Below, in pieces: positions 53,923 through 62,260 of a stretch of DNA of 64,000 nucleotides. The position numbers and the translations under genes were made by a program. The DNA is taken from NCBI RefSeq assembly GCF_003268775.1, contig NZ_QLSU01000027.1, positions 1 through 64,000 on the forward strand. The letters are read 5' to 3'. Origin of the DNA: Paraburkholderia unamae. Lineage in GTDB: Bacteria > Pseudomonadota > Gammaproteobacteria > Burkholderiales > Burkholderiaceae. Below the pieces are notes generated by a model, which made no database searches, was not told the origin of the DNA, and saw only the letters and a list, made by a program, of their open reading frames with translations. Each line of letters opens with the position of its first letter. Position 1 is the stretch's first letter.

Positions 53923-54634
53923 GACCCATCTGGGTTGCGATCACGGCTGCCGCTCGCCGTGAATTCACGCCGAACTTCCCGCGAATGTTCTTCATGTGGA
54001 AGTTCACGACGGCTTCCGAGCAATTCAGGATGTGAGAAATTTCCCAAGTGGACTTGCCGAGGGCGGTCCACTTGAGGCATTCCTTTTCGCGCGGCGTGAG
54101 CTTCGGGATCAGCGACTGGACGTGGTCGGTCAGATGCCGGTGGCTCGTGTCGAGCACCAGATCGCGCAGCAGAACGAGATTCGGCAGCGCGCGGTTCACA
54201 TCGTCCCAGAACCCGTCGCTCGGGCTCGCGTCGTTGACGAAGCACAGCATGCCCACTTCCTGGCGCGGCCCGTGAATCGGCAACGTAATGCCGGCGCGCA
54301 ACCCGTACGCGCGGGCCTCCTCATACATCGACTGCTGCTGCTCGGTCGCGAACAACTCCGGCGACCAGATGAGCGGCGACGAACGCGTTGTGCAGTGCGT
54401 CACGGTTGGGTCGAAGTAGGCCATGCCGTGGTCGTTGTACGTCTGACGCCACGCGGCCGAATAGTTCGTGCGAATGAACGCGTCTTCGAGCCTCATGCCC
54501 GGGCGCGGCAGGATAGCCAGCATGAGCTGGCTGAATCCCCACGAACTGGCGAGCTTCGTCACCGCGTCGAACCACGCGGCCTCTTCGGGCGCGTCGAGCA
54601 CGGGCGACATCTGCTCTATGAAATGTAGAGGCAC
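53906..54634 (-). CDS. braR: LuxR-family AHL receptor/regulator (BraR-like)
   Basis: The 242-residue protein has the AHL pocket residues Trp62, Tyr66, Asp75, Pro76, Trp90 and Gly115 (AAWRQTY, YFDP, LIWSPE, YGLRAG) and a C-terminal LuxR helix-turn-helix LTPREKECLKWTALGKST with NCSEAVVNFHMKNI. It resembles LasR in length and sequence pattern. GTG 54634 is taken as start, eight bases after GGAGAG; GTG 54643, TTG 54640 and ATG 54610 are alternatives. With the lactone it should activate braI and rsaL through the lux box. Confidence 0.88.
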   Translation of the reverse strand: MPLHFIEQMSPVLDAPEEAAWFDAVTKLASSWGFSQLMLAILPRPGMRLEDAFIRTNYSAAWRQTYNDHGMAYFDPTVTHCTTRSSPLIWSPELFATEQQQSMYEEARAYGLRAGITLPIHGPRQEVGMLCFVNDASPSDGFWDDVNRALPNLVLLRDLVLDTSHRHLTDHVQSLIPKLTPREKECLKWTALGKSTWEISHILNCSEAVVNFHMKNIRGKFGVNSRRAAAVIATQMGLIDPG

Positions 54635-54643
54635 GTTCAACAC

Positions 54644-55158
54644 TCTCCATCAGCGCTGGGCGAGATCCGGGGGCAAAACCCTGTGATATCCGCTCCTCGC
54701 TTCTTATGATGTAAGAATTTATCACTAAATCCCGCTTTGATAGCGCCAGGTTCGCAATCCGATGGATTGGCTGGGGCTATTTCTGTCAGATTTGACCGAC
54801 AGTGAAGAGAAGTTCAGCAGACCCTGAACAGGAGTGCAGGTCGAGGGAGCGCCAATTTCGTTCTGCGTCACCCAGCAGTAATAAAGCCGCGCTCTATTTC
54901 AAAAGCGGAAAAAACACCCGGCACGCCAGCGAATATGACCGTCGATTTATCGGCTTTCGATTTTCCACGCGGCTTTTCATTTCGCTTTTATAGGCATTCG
55001 ACTGAATACCGTTTGATTCCGACAGATTGACATGATTTGGCCGGAATAATCGGAAGCGGACCCGTGCTAAAACGGCCGGAGCGCAGGGCGAGGGCGCTTG
55101 CGCGCCCATCGCCGGATGCCGTCCCTCGCTTCGCGCGCACCGATGCGCCGTACGCGAT
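54644..55158. other. 515-base gap upstream of the LuxR gene
   Basis: This AT-richer stretch separates braR from the next minus-strand gene. CTGTC-N10-GACAG at 54783-54802 has the size and symmetry of a lux-type site but not the conserved CT-N12-AG, so it is only a weak candidate for control of braR. A 63-codon open frame at 54802-54993 has poor coding character. I see no RNA gene. Confidence 0.4.
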
Positions 55159-55617
55159 TCAGGGCTTGCGCTGCAACTCGATCACGCGCGTGGGGCGCAT
55201 GTGGTTGAGCGCAAAGTGGAGGCGCCCCGGGCTGCGCCGCACGCCAGGCTCGCGCGCATCGGCGAACTGGCTCTCGAAGTCGTAGGGCTCCTCGGGCGCG
55301 GTCATGCCTTTGTCGACCGCCTCGAAGCCCGACTGGAGCGCGAACGGCAGCCTGTGCCCGCTCGTGCGGCTGTCGAAGCCCGCCAGTCCGTCATTGGCTT
55401 CGGCCACGCTGTTCACGAGCGTCGCGTTGGATGTCGTCACCTCGTCGGGGCTGATGTAGCCGTCGCCGGCGAGGCGCGCTGCCTCGCGGTTCTTGCCATC
55501 GGTGTCGACCGAACTGTCGTGCGTGCGGTCGTTGTGGAGTTCGGCGCTGCGCGGCCGGGCGTGCGGCGCGCTGACGTCGCCTGCGCCGGCTTTGGGCATG
55601 TCCTCGGTACGATTCAT
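55159..55617 (-). CDS. conserved hypothetical protein, DUF3005-like
   Basis: The 152-residue protein begins MNRTEDMPKAGAGDVSAPHA and contains VDTDGKNREAARLAGDGYIS and SNATLVNSVAEANDGLAGFD, which I recall from Burkholderia proteins of the DUF3005 type. It has no signal peptide or membrane segment and is hydrophilic. AGGAGG eight bases before ATG 55617 is a strong SD. It is not obviously in an operon. A place in the quorum-sensing regulon is possible only by proximity. Confidence 0.72.
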   Translation of the reverse strand: MNRTEDMPKAGAGDVSAPHARPRSAELHNDRTHDSSVDTDGKNREAARLAGDGYISPDEVTTSNATLVNSVAEANDGLAGFDSRTSGHRLPFALQSGFEAVDKGMTAPEEPYDFESQFADAREPGVRRSPGRLHFALNHMRPTRVIELQRKP

Positions 55618-55913
55618 GATGCTTCCTCCTTGGAAGACCAGGTATCGATAAATCAGCAAGCGCCGTTCCGGTACGGCGCCGCGACCCTTGAATCGGGTTG
55701 AAAAGCAAGCCGGTTCGCCAGGAGAACGCCTCCAGCGATTTTGCATTTTTTTCTTTGGATCGGCCTTTTTCCCAGGAGTATGATCCTCTTTCAACGAGTT
55801 GGCGCGCTTTCGATTAATGGGCCGGGCGAGGGCCCACGCTGCGGCTTTGCCGCGCGATCCTGAATGCACGCGCCACAAAAAACGGACGAGGCAGTCAGGG
55901 GCGGGTGACACAC

Positions 55914-56147
55914 ATGCACTTCGACGCTGCATTTACGCATCGCGGCTACTTGCTGAATTGCGCCCCGGCGCGCGCCGGTGACGGGATGTATCAACCTTAT
56001 GTCGTGATTTCGCGATCGAGCGATGGTGAACTCGTCGCCAACCGGTTTTTCCCCGCCGATCTGCGCTTTGCCGACGAAGGGGCCGCCATCGCCCATGCCC
56101 GCGACTGGGCTGTGCGATGGATCGACGCGAGCACGGTCACGCTTTGA
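55914..56147 (+). CDS. small conserved hypothetical protein
   Basis: The 77-residue protein begins MHFDAAFTHRGYLLNCAPAR and has YQPYVVISRSSDGELVANRF, a short beta-rich pattern that I associate with a small Burkholderia family of unknown role. A GTG at 55905 is an alternative start (three residues longer); the SD is weak. The gene is 296 bases from the divergent DUF3005-like gene, a gap in which I see no clear operator, and it ends 165 bases before the serine acetyltransferase gene. Confidence 0.6.
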   Translation: MHFDAAFTHRGYLLNCAPARAGDGMYQPYVVISRSSDGELVANRFFPADLRFADEGAAIAHARDWAVRWIDASTVTL

Positions 56148-56312
56148 CGGGCCCGCCGGGCCCGCCTGATTTTCCGCCCTCCCAAACCTGCATAAAACTG
56201 CATCCCACGCCGGGGCCGGCACCACGGGCGCCTCGGCGAACTCGCCCAAAACGCGGTAATCTCTGGGGTCGAACCATTCCTTCGCGGACCGTGCGTCCGC
56301 TGCCGCATCACC

Positions 56313-57236
56313 ATGTCCAATGCTGCTTCCCCCGATTGGGGTCTCGAACAGATCGTCGCCGATCTGCGTGCGTCACGTGAAGAGCGGCACCGCACCCGCC
56401 ATCCTCTCGGCATTCGCGAATTGCCTTCGCGCGACGCGGTCGTCAACATCGTGGCCGGCCTGCGCGCCGCGCTCTTTCCCACACATTACGGCGCGCCCGA
56501 CCTGACCGACGAGAGCATCGACTACTACGTCGGTCATACCCTCGACAGCACCTTGCGATTGCTCGGGGAGCAGATTCGCCGCGCTTTGCGCTTCCTGCCC
56601 GAAAGCGCAAAGCTGAGCGATGACGCGCTGCGCACGCGCGCCTTCGAAGTCGCGCGCGAGTTCGGGCGGCAGTTGCCCGGCATTCGCGCGCTGCTCGTGA
56701 GCGACATTCAGGCGGCGTTCACCGGCGACCCGGCCGCGCAACACATCACCGAAATCCTGCTGTGCTATCCGGGCGTGTGGGCCATGACGCATCATCGGCT
56801 CGCCCATGCCTTGCATCGCCTCGGCGTGCCGCTGCTCGCGCGCTTCATCAACGAGATCGCCCATTCGGCAACGGGCATCGACATCCACCCCGGCGCGCAG
56901 ATCGGTTCGAGCTTCTTCATCGATCACGGCACGGGCGTGGTGATCGGCGAAACGGCGATTATCGGCGAGCGCGTGCGCGTGTATCAGGCGGTCACGCTCG
57001 GCGCGAAGAGTTTCGCGGCCGATCTCGACGGAACGCTCGTGAAGGGCAATGCGCGCCACCCGATCGTCGAGGACGACGTGGTGATCTACGCGGGCGCGAC
57101 CATTCTCGGCCGCGTGACGATCGGCCGTGGCTCGGTGATCGGCGGGAATGTGTGGCTCACGCACAGCGTGCCGCCGGGCAGCAGCGTGCGCCAGGGCAAG
57201 ATTCGCGAGATCGAGCGCGGCGACGAGAGCACGTGA
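56313..57236 (+). CDS. cysE: serine O-acetyltransferase (CysE/EpsC type)
   Basis: The 307-residue protein has an N-terminal helical serine-acetyltransferase domain and a C-terminal left-handed beta-helix of hexapeptide repeats (IGSSFFIDHGTGVVIGETAI). The catalytic His is in FIDHGTG, with an Asp in GIDIHPG. It makes O-acetylserine for cysteine synthesis. The longer N terminus resembles the EpsC/SrpH group. No other cys gene is adjacent; it converges on folE with a hairpin between. Confidence 0.88.
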   Translation: MSNAASPDWGLEQIVADLRASREERHRTRHPLGIRELPSRDAVVNIVAGLRAALFPTHYGAPDLTDESIDYYVGHTLDSTLRLLGEQIRRALRFLPESAKLSDDALRTRAFEVAREFGRQLPGIRALLVSDIQAAFTGDPAAQHITEILLCYPGVWAMTHHRLAHALHRLGVPLLARFINEIAHSATGIDIHPGAQIGSSFFIDHGTGVVIGETAIIGERVRVYQAVTLGAKSFAADLDGTLVKGNARHPIVEDDVVIYAGATILGRVTIGRGSVIGGNVWLTHSVPPGSSVRQGKIREIERGDEST

Positions 57237-57267
57237 AGTCTCTCACATAACGAACGCGACACGGGGT

Positions 57268-57288
57268 AACGGGGCGTACTGCCCCGTT
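57268..57288. terminator. hairpin between convergent cysE and folE
   Basis: AACGGGGC and GCCCCGTT form a perfect 8-bp stem with loop GTACT between two convergent genes. It has AA/TT edges, so weak bidirectional termination is likely. Confidence 0.5.
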
Positions 57289-57308
57289 CATCGCGCGCGA
57301 CCGACGTC

Positions 57309-57971
57309 TCAGGTGTTCGCGACGCTCATCGCACCCGGATTGCCCACGATGGCGAGAAACTCGCGGCGCGTGGAGGGGTCGGTGCGGAAGGTGCCGAGCA
57401 TGCGCGACGTGACCATCGACACACCCGCCTTGTGCACGCCGCGCGTGGACATGCATTGATGCGCCGCTTCGAGTATCACGCCCACGCCCTTCGGTTGCAG
57501 CACCTCGTTGAGCGTGTCGGCGATCTGCGCGGTCATCTTCTCCTGAATCTGCAAGCGCTTTGCGAAGGCGTCGACGAGGCGCGCGAGCTTCGAAATCCCC
57601 ACCACCCGATGCTCGGGCAGATACGCCACGTGCGCGCGCCCGATGATGGGCACCATGTGATGCTCGCAGTAGCTCTCGAAGCGGATGTCCTTCAGCACGA
57701 TCATTTCGTCGTAGCCGTCCACCTCGGAGAAGGTGCGCGAGAGGATGTCGCGCGGATCGACGTCATAGCCCGCGAAGAACTCTTCATAGGCGCGCACGAC
57801 GCGCGCGGGCGTATCGATCAGTCCTTCGCGCGAGGGGTCGTCGCCGGCCCAGCGTAGCAGCACGCGCACGGCGTCCTCGGCTTCATCGCGTGAGGGGCGC
57901 GACGCGCGTACGTCCTGGCTCGTCTGGCTTTTGCGCTGCTTCGCTTTTCCCGCTTTTTTTATTTCGCTCAT
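57309..57971 (-). CDS. folE: GTP cyclohydrolase I
   Basis: The 220-residue enzyme has the zinc ligands Cys102, His105 (YCEHHMVP) and Cys173 (HQCMSTRG) and the motif GLIDTPARVVRAYEE. It converts GTP to dihydroneopterin triphosphate, the first step of folate and tetrahydrobiopterin synthesis. A basic N-terminal tail (KKAGKAKQRKS) precedes the core. GGAG upstream supports ATG 57971. The neighbours are not folate genes. Confidence 0.95.
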   Translation of the reverse strand: MSEIKKAGKAKQRKSQTSQDVRASRPSRDEAEDAVRVLLRWAGDDPSREGLIDTPARVVRAYEEFFAGYDVDPRDILSRTFSEVDGYDEMIVLKDIRFESYCEHHMVPIIGRAHVAYLPEHRVVGISKLARLVDAFAKRLQIQEKMTAQIADTLNEVLQPKGVGVILEAAHQCMSTRGVHKAGVSMVTSRMLGTFRTDPSTRREFLAIVGNPGAMSVANT

Positions 57972-58093
57972 GCATGGGCTCCGGTCATGTGGCAGGGCGC
58001 CGCCGGGGCGCGCACCACGAACGCGCATTGTTTCATGTTTTGTCGCGCCACGCGCAGCGCCGCCGTTGCGTGGGCAATTGTCTGCGTCGCGGG

Positions 58094-59017
58094 TTACTTC
58101 GGCCACTCGTCCATGGCGTCGTTGAAGAGTTCCGCCACCACGCCGCGCAGCCACTCGCCGCGCGGCGTGTTGTGATACTTGCGATGCCAGTGCTGCTTGA
58201 GGTCGAAGCGCGGCAACGCCAGCGGCGGCTCGACGAGTGTGATCGACGCATGCTCCGACACATAGGCGAAGCCGATTGCATGCGGCACGGTCGCGATGAG
58301 GTCGGAGCGCGTGAGAATGAACGGCAGGCTCATGAAGTGAGGCGTTTCGAGCACGGCGCGCCGGCGCATACGCCTTTTCTCCAGATACTGCTCCAGCACC
58401 TCCTGGCTGCGCCCCTCGGCGCGCACGACGGCGTGGCCCATGGCGAGGAACTGCTCCGTAGTCATGGTTTTGCCCGCGAGCGGATGGCCGCTGCGCATCA
58501 TGCAGATGAAGCGGTGCGTGAAGAGGCGCTGCTGAAAGAAGTTGTTGCCGCCCAGGTCGGGAAAATAGCCGACCGCGAGATCGATATCGCCCGATTCGAG
58601 CCCGCGTTCGACCTGGCTTGGCGGCAGCGACACCGAGCGCAGGTTCGCGTTCGGCGCGCGCTCGGCGAACACCTGCAAGAGACGCGGCAGAAAGACGATT
58701 TCACCGACATCAGAAAGCGCGATGGAAAAGGTGTGCGTGCTCGTGGCGGGATCGAAGTCCTGCGCCTGCAACATGCCTTTCTCGATATGCACCAGCGCGT
58801 CGCGCGCGGCGGGAATCAGGCCGAGCGCCCGCGGCGTCGGCTCCATGCCGCGCGAGGTGCGCACGAACAGCGGATCGCCGAAAAATTCGCGCAGCTTGCC
58901 AAGCGCCGTACTCACGCGCGGCTGGCTCACGCCGAGGCGCTCGGCGGCGCGGCTCACGTTGCGCGTTTCCTCCATGGCCACGAGATAGGGGATGAGATTG
59001 AGATCGAGCTCTTGCAT
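58094..59017 (-). CDS. LysR-type transcriptional regulator (divergent from pcaI)
   Basis: The 307-residue protein starts MQELDLNLIPYLVAMEETRN and has the helix-turn-helix AAERLGVSQPRVSTALGKLR and an effector domain of the NodD/NahR-like group. ATG 59017 is preferred over an in-frame GTG at 59029. It is divergent from the pca operon with 344 bases between, so it probably controls pcaIJ and perhaps pcaBDC in response to an aromatic or beta-ketoadipate-like effector. Confidence 0.88.
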   Translation of the reverse strand: MQELDLNLIPYLVAMEETRNVSRAAERLGVSQPRVSTALGKLREFFGDPLFVRTSRGMEPTPRALGLIPAARDALVHIEKGMLQAQDFDPATSTHTFSIALSDVGEIVFLPRLLQVFAERAPNANLRSVSLPPSQVERGLESGDIDLAVGYFPDLGGNNFFQQRLFTHRFICMMRSGHPLAGKTMTTEQFLAMGHAVVRAEGRSQEVLEQYLEKRRMRRRAVLETPHFMSLPFILTRSDLIATVPHAIGFAYVSEHASITLVEPPLALPRFDLKQHWHRKYHNTPRGEWLRGVVAELFNDAMDEWPK

Positions 59018-59230
59018 GAAGCGGCGCACAGGGAGGGCGTGGAGGTGAACTATGCCGAATTCAGATAAAGACTAGTCGATCAATTGAAAATCCGGATATT
59101 GGGGTATGTGCCCACGGCCGCGCCTGGCTTGAAAGAGCGGCAGGAAAGTGCGCCCGCGTGCAAACCGCGCGGCACCCGCGCCAACATGAAGTAGATTGCT
59201 TGTATTGGCAAACCCGTGGGTAGACCCGCC

Positions 59231-59260
59231 TTGACAAGCCCGTGAATACACTCCGATAAT
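59231..59260 (+). promoter_or_regulatory. sigma-70 promoter of the pca operon
   Basis: TTGACA (59231-59236) and GATAAT (59255-59260) are separated by 18 bases, close to the consensus promoter. Transcription would start near 59267, about 95 bases before pcaI, leaving a leader that contains an inverted repeat. Confidence 0.65.
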
Positions 59261-59278
59261 GCGCTGGACGTTCGCTAA

Positions 59279-59294
59279 ACGAATCAGTGTTCGT
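59279..59294. promoter_or_regulatory. candidate operator downstream of the pca promoter
   Basis: ACGAA-TCAGTG-TTCGT is a perfect inverted repeat just after the predicted start of transcription. A further TTCG lies at 59271-59274, so half-sites recur. It could bind the LysR protein or an IclR-type PcaR encoded elsewhere. Confidence 0.4.
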
Positions 59295-59361
59295 ATATAG
59301 AACTTTTTCGCGATTGAGTGGCGTGGACCTTCCGCGATGCGCATCGCTTTCAGGAACAGGC

Positions 59362-60069
59362 ATGATCAACAAGATTTTCGACTCGCTTCAAGCCGCCGTG
59401 GCCGATGTGCATGACGGCGCCACGGTCATGATCGGCGGCTTCGGCACGGCCGGTATGCCCGCCGAACTGATCGACGCGCTCATCGAGCAGGGCGCGCGCG
59501 ACCTCACGATCGTCAACAACAACGCAGGCAATGGCGACACCGGCCTGGCCGCGCTGCTCAAGGCGAAGCGCGTGCGCAAGATCATCTGCTCGTTCCCGCG
59601 CCAGACCGACTCTTATGTGTTCGACGCGCTCTACCGCGCCGGAGAAATCGAGCTCGAACTCGTGCCGCAGGGCAATCTGGCCGAGCGCATCCGCGCCGCG
59701 GGCGCCGGCATCGGCGGCTTCTTCACGCCCACGGGCTACGGCACGAAGCTGGCCGAAGGTAAGGAAACGCGCCTGATCGACGGCCGCCAGTACGTGCTCG
59801 AAGCGCCGCTGCACGCCGACTTCGCGCTCGTCAAGGCGTACAAGGGCGACCGCTGGGGCAATCTCGTGTATCGCAAGACGGCGCGCAACTTCGGCCCGAT
59901 CATGGCGAGCGCGGCGAAGGTCGCCATCGCGCAGGTTTCGGAAGTTGTCGAACTCGGTCAGCTCGATCCGGAAAACATCGTGACGCCCGGCATTTTCGTG
60001 CAACGCGTCGTGGAAGTGCCGCAAGCGGCCCATCAAGCCCATACGCAGCAAAGCGGCCAGGCAGCCTGA
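59362..60069 (+). CDS. pcaI: 3-oxoadipate CoA-transferase subunit A
   Basis: The 235-residue protein begins MINKIFDSLQAAVADVHDGA and has the subunit A signature GGFGTAGMPAELIDAL and GGFFTPTGYGT. With subunit B it transfers CoA from succinyl-CoA to 3-oxoadipate in the beta-ketoadipate pathway. ATG 59362 fits the family start and is 17 bases into a region with AGGA upstream. The next gene, pcaJ, starts 17 bases after its stop. A succinyl-CoA:acetoacetate transferase role is less likely given the pca neighbours. Confidence 0.92.
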   Translation: MINKIFDSLQAAVADVHDGATVMIGGFGTAGMPAELIDALIEQGARDLTIVNNNAGNGDTGLAALLKAKRVRKIICSFPRQTDSYVFDALYRAGEIELELVPQGNLAERIRAAGAGIGGFFTPTGYGTKLAEGKETRLIDGRQYVLEAPLHADFALVKAYKGDRWGNLVYRKTARNFGPIMASAAKVAIAQVSEVVELGQLDPENIVTPGIFVQRVVEVPQAAHQAHTQQSGQAA

Positions 60070-60086
60070 AGGAACGGAGAGAGGCA

Positions 60087-60746
60087 ATGAAACGACTGAA
60101 TCGCGACGAAATGGCCCAGCGCGTGGCCGCGGACATTCCCGAAGGCGCGTATGTGAATCTCGGCATCGGCGTGCCGACGCTGGTGGCCAATCACCTCGAT
60201 CCCAGCAAGGAAATCTTCCTGCACAGCGAGAACGGCCTGCTCGGCATGGGCCCGGCGCCCGCGCCCGGCCAGGAAGACGATGAACTCATCAACGCAGGCA
60301 AGCAGCACGTCACGCTGCTCACCGGCGGCGCGTTCTTCCATCACGCGGATTCGTTCGCGATGATGCGCGGCGGCCACCTCGACTACTGCGTGCTCGGCGC
60401 GTTCCAGGTGTCGGTCAAGGGCGACCTCGCGAACTGGCACACCGGCGCGCCTGACGCGATTCCGGCCGTGGGCGGCGCGATGGACCTCGCGCTCGGCGCG
60501 AAGCAGGTGTTCGTCATGATGGAACTGCTCACGAAGCAGGGCGAAAGCAAGCTCGTGAGCGAATGCTCTTACCCGGTCACGGGCGTGGGCTGCGTGGGCC
60601 GCATCTATACGGACCTCGCCGCGTTCGACGTCACGCCCGAAGGCCTCGCCGTGCGCGAGATCTACTCGGACATCGACTTCGACGCGCTCCAGAAGCTCGC
60701 GGGCGTGCCGCTGATCGACGCGACGCAAAACCGCAGCGCGGCGTAA
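60087..60746 (+). CDS. pcaJ: 3-oxoadipate CoA-transferase subunit B
   Basis: The 219-residue protein has the catalytic glutamate Glu48 in LHSENGLLGMGP, which forms the CoA thioester, and NLGIGVPTLVANHL near the N terminus. It works as a heteromer with PcaI. GGAGAG lies before the ATG. A strong hairpin 37 bases downstream separates it from pcaB, so the two parts of the cluster may be partly uncoupled. Confidence 0.93.
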   Translation: MKRLNRDEMAQRVAADIPEGAYVNLGIGVPTLVANHLDPSKEIFLHSENGLLGMGPAPAPGQEDDELINAGKQHVTLLTGGAFFHHADSFAMMRGGHLDYCVLGAFQVSVKGDLANWHTGAPDAIPAVGGAMDLALGAKQVFVMMELLTKQGESKLVSECSYPVTGVGCVGRIYTDLAAFDVTPEGLAVREIYSDIDFDALQKLAGVPLIDATQNRSAA

Positions 60747-60782
60747 GCTGTCTGCCTGCGTGCGCATCAAGCGTACGGTCGT

Positions 60783-60822
60783 GGCGCGGCAACCGACGGC
60801 ATTCGCCTGCGGTTGCCGCGCC
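60783..60822 (+). terminator. hairpin between pcaJ and pcaB
   Basis: GGCGCGGCAACCG and CGGTTGCCGCGCC form a perfect 13-bp stem with a 14-base loop, followed by CGCTTCGTT. It could lower transcription of pcaB-D-C relative to pcaIJ. Confidence 0.55.
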
Positions 60823-60875
60823 CGCTTCGTTCCATCCGCAGCTGAACGCCTGCTATTTTCTTCGCGCCACATTCC

Positions 60876-62231
60876 ATGATTGAACGCCTGACGAGCCTGA
60901 TTTGCGGGACCGAGCCGATGAACGCCGTGTGGTCGACAGACGCCACGCTGCAACGCATGCTCGACGTCGAGGCGGCGCTTGCGCGCGCCTGCGCCGTGCA
61001 TGGCGTGATTCCGCAGTCGGCGGTGGCGGCGATCGTCGCGGCGTGCGCCGCGGACCAGCTCGACGCGCCCGCGCTTGCGCGCGACGCCGCGCTCGGCGGC
61101 AATCTGGCGATCCCGCTCGTCAAGCAGCTCACGGCGCGCGTGAAAGCCGCCGATCCTGAAGCCGCCAAGTATGTTCACTGGGGCGCCACGAGCCAGGACA
61201 TCATCGATACGGCCACCGTGCTGCAATTGCGCGACGCGTTCGCGCTCGTCGAGCAGGGCATCGATTCGACCTGTGCGAAGCTGGCCGACCTCGCGCGCGC
61301 GCATCGCGCCACGCCCGCCGTGGGGCGCACGTGGTTGCAGCAGGCGCTGCCCATCACGCTCGGCCTGAAGTTCGCACAATGGCTCGACGCGATGCTGCGT
61401 CATCGCGAACGCCTCGGCGCGCTGCGCGAGCGCGCGCTCGTGCTCCAGTTCGGCGGCGCGGCCGGCACGCTCGCGAGCCTGCGCGACGCCGCGCCCAAGG
61501 TGAGCGCGGCGCTTGCACAGGAACTTGGCCTCGCGCAGCCCGCCTTGCCGTGGCACACGCAGCGCGATCGCATTGCCGAAGCCGCCTCGTTCTTCGGCAT
61601 GCTGATCGGCACGCTCGGCAAGATCGCGCGCGATATCTCCCTGCAAATGCAGACCGAAATCGGCGAGCTGGCCGAACCGGCCGCAGCGGGCAAGGGCGGC
61701 TCCTCGACCATGCCGCACAAGCGCAACCCCGTGGGTTGCGCCGCTGTCCTCACGGCCGCGACGCGCGCGCCGGGCCTCGTCGCGACCGTATTCGCGGGCA
61801 TGGTCCAGGAACACGAGCGCGCGCTCGGCGGCTGGCAGGCCGAGTGGGACGCGCTGCCCGATCTCGCGCGCCTGGCCGGCGGCGCACTCGCGCAGATCGA
61901 ACAAATCGCGGCCGGGCTCGAAGTGCGGCCCGAGCGCCTCGCGGCGAATCTCGACGTCACGCACGGCCTGATTCTCGCCGAGGCGGTCATGCTCGCGCTC
62001 GGCGACCGGATCGGCCGGCTCGACGCGCATCATCTCGTTGAGCACGCATCGAAATCGGCGGTGCAAAGCGGCCGCACGCTCTACGAAGTGCTGGCGGCGG
62101 ACCCCGCCGTCACCCGTCATCTGGACGAAGCGCGCCTGAAGGCGCTGCTCGATCCGGCCAATTACGTGGGCGAGGCGCATGCTTTCGTCGACGCGGTGCT
62201 CGCGTCGTATGAGCAACGCGCGTCCAATTGA
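60876..62231 (+). CDS. pcaB: 3-carboxy-cis,cis-muconate cycloisomerase
   Basis: The 451-residue protein is a fumarase/aspartase-fold enzyme with the signature GSSTMPHKRNP (275-285) and HWGATSQDIIDTA, as in PcaB. It cyclises 3-carboxymuconate, the ring-cleavage product of protocatechuate, to 4-carboxymuconolactone. It is followed 29 bases later by pcaD and then pcaC, which catalyse the next steps. The protocatechuate dioxygenase genes pcaGH and the thiolase pcaF are not in this window. Confidence 0.93.
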   Translation: MIERLTSLICGTEPMNAVWSTDATLQRMLDVEAALARACAVHGVIPQSAVAAIVAACAADQLDAPALARDAALGGNLAIPLVKQLTARVKAADPEAAKYVHWGATSQDIIDTATVLQLRDAFALVEQGIDSTCAKLADLARAHRATPAVGRTWLQQALPITLGLKFAQWLDAMLRHRERLGALRERALVLQFGGAAGTLASLRDAAPKVSAALAQELGLAQPALPWHTQRDRIAEAASFFGMLIGTLGKIARDISLQMQTEIGELAEPAAAGKGGSSTMPHKRNPVGCAAVLTAATRAPGLVATVFAGMVQEHERALGGWQAEWDALPDLARLAGGALAQIEQIAAGLEVRPERLAANLDVTHGLILAEAVMLALGDRIGRLDAHHLVEHASKSAVQSGRTLYEVLAADPAVTRHLDEARLKALLDPANYVGEAHAFVDAVLASYEQRASN

Positions 62232-62260
62232 TCAAAGCAGACACACGAGGAGTAACACGC

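Larger units (their letters stand above)
59018..59361. other. 344-base divergent control region between the LysR gene and pcaI
   Basis: No gene is supported here. The pcaI side holds a strong promoter and an inverted repeat, listed separately. The LysR side has an AT-rich run around 59070-59100 (GATCAATTGAAAATCC) that could carry its promoter. Confidence 0.5.

Noticed and set aside
54802..54993. 63-codon open frame upstream of braR
   Set aside because: No SD, atypical codon use for this window and no family pattern; treated as non-coding.
60033..62216. Open frame of about 730 codons antisense to pcaJ and pcaB
   Set aside because: No recognisable motif, and it covers two genes with clear catalytic signatures on the other strand.
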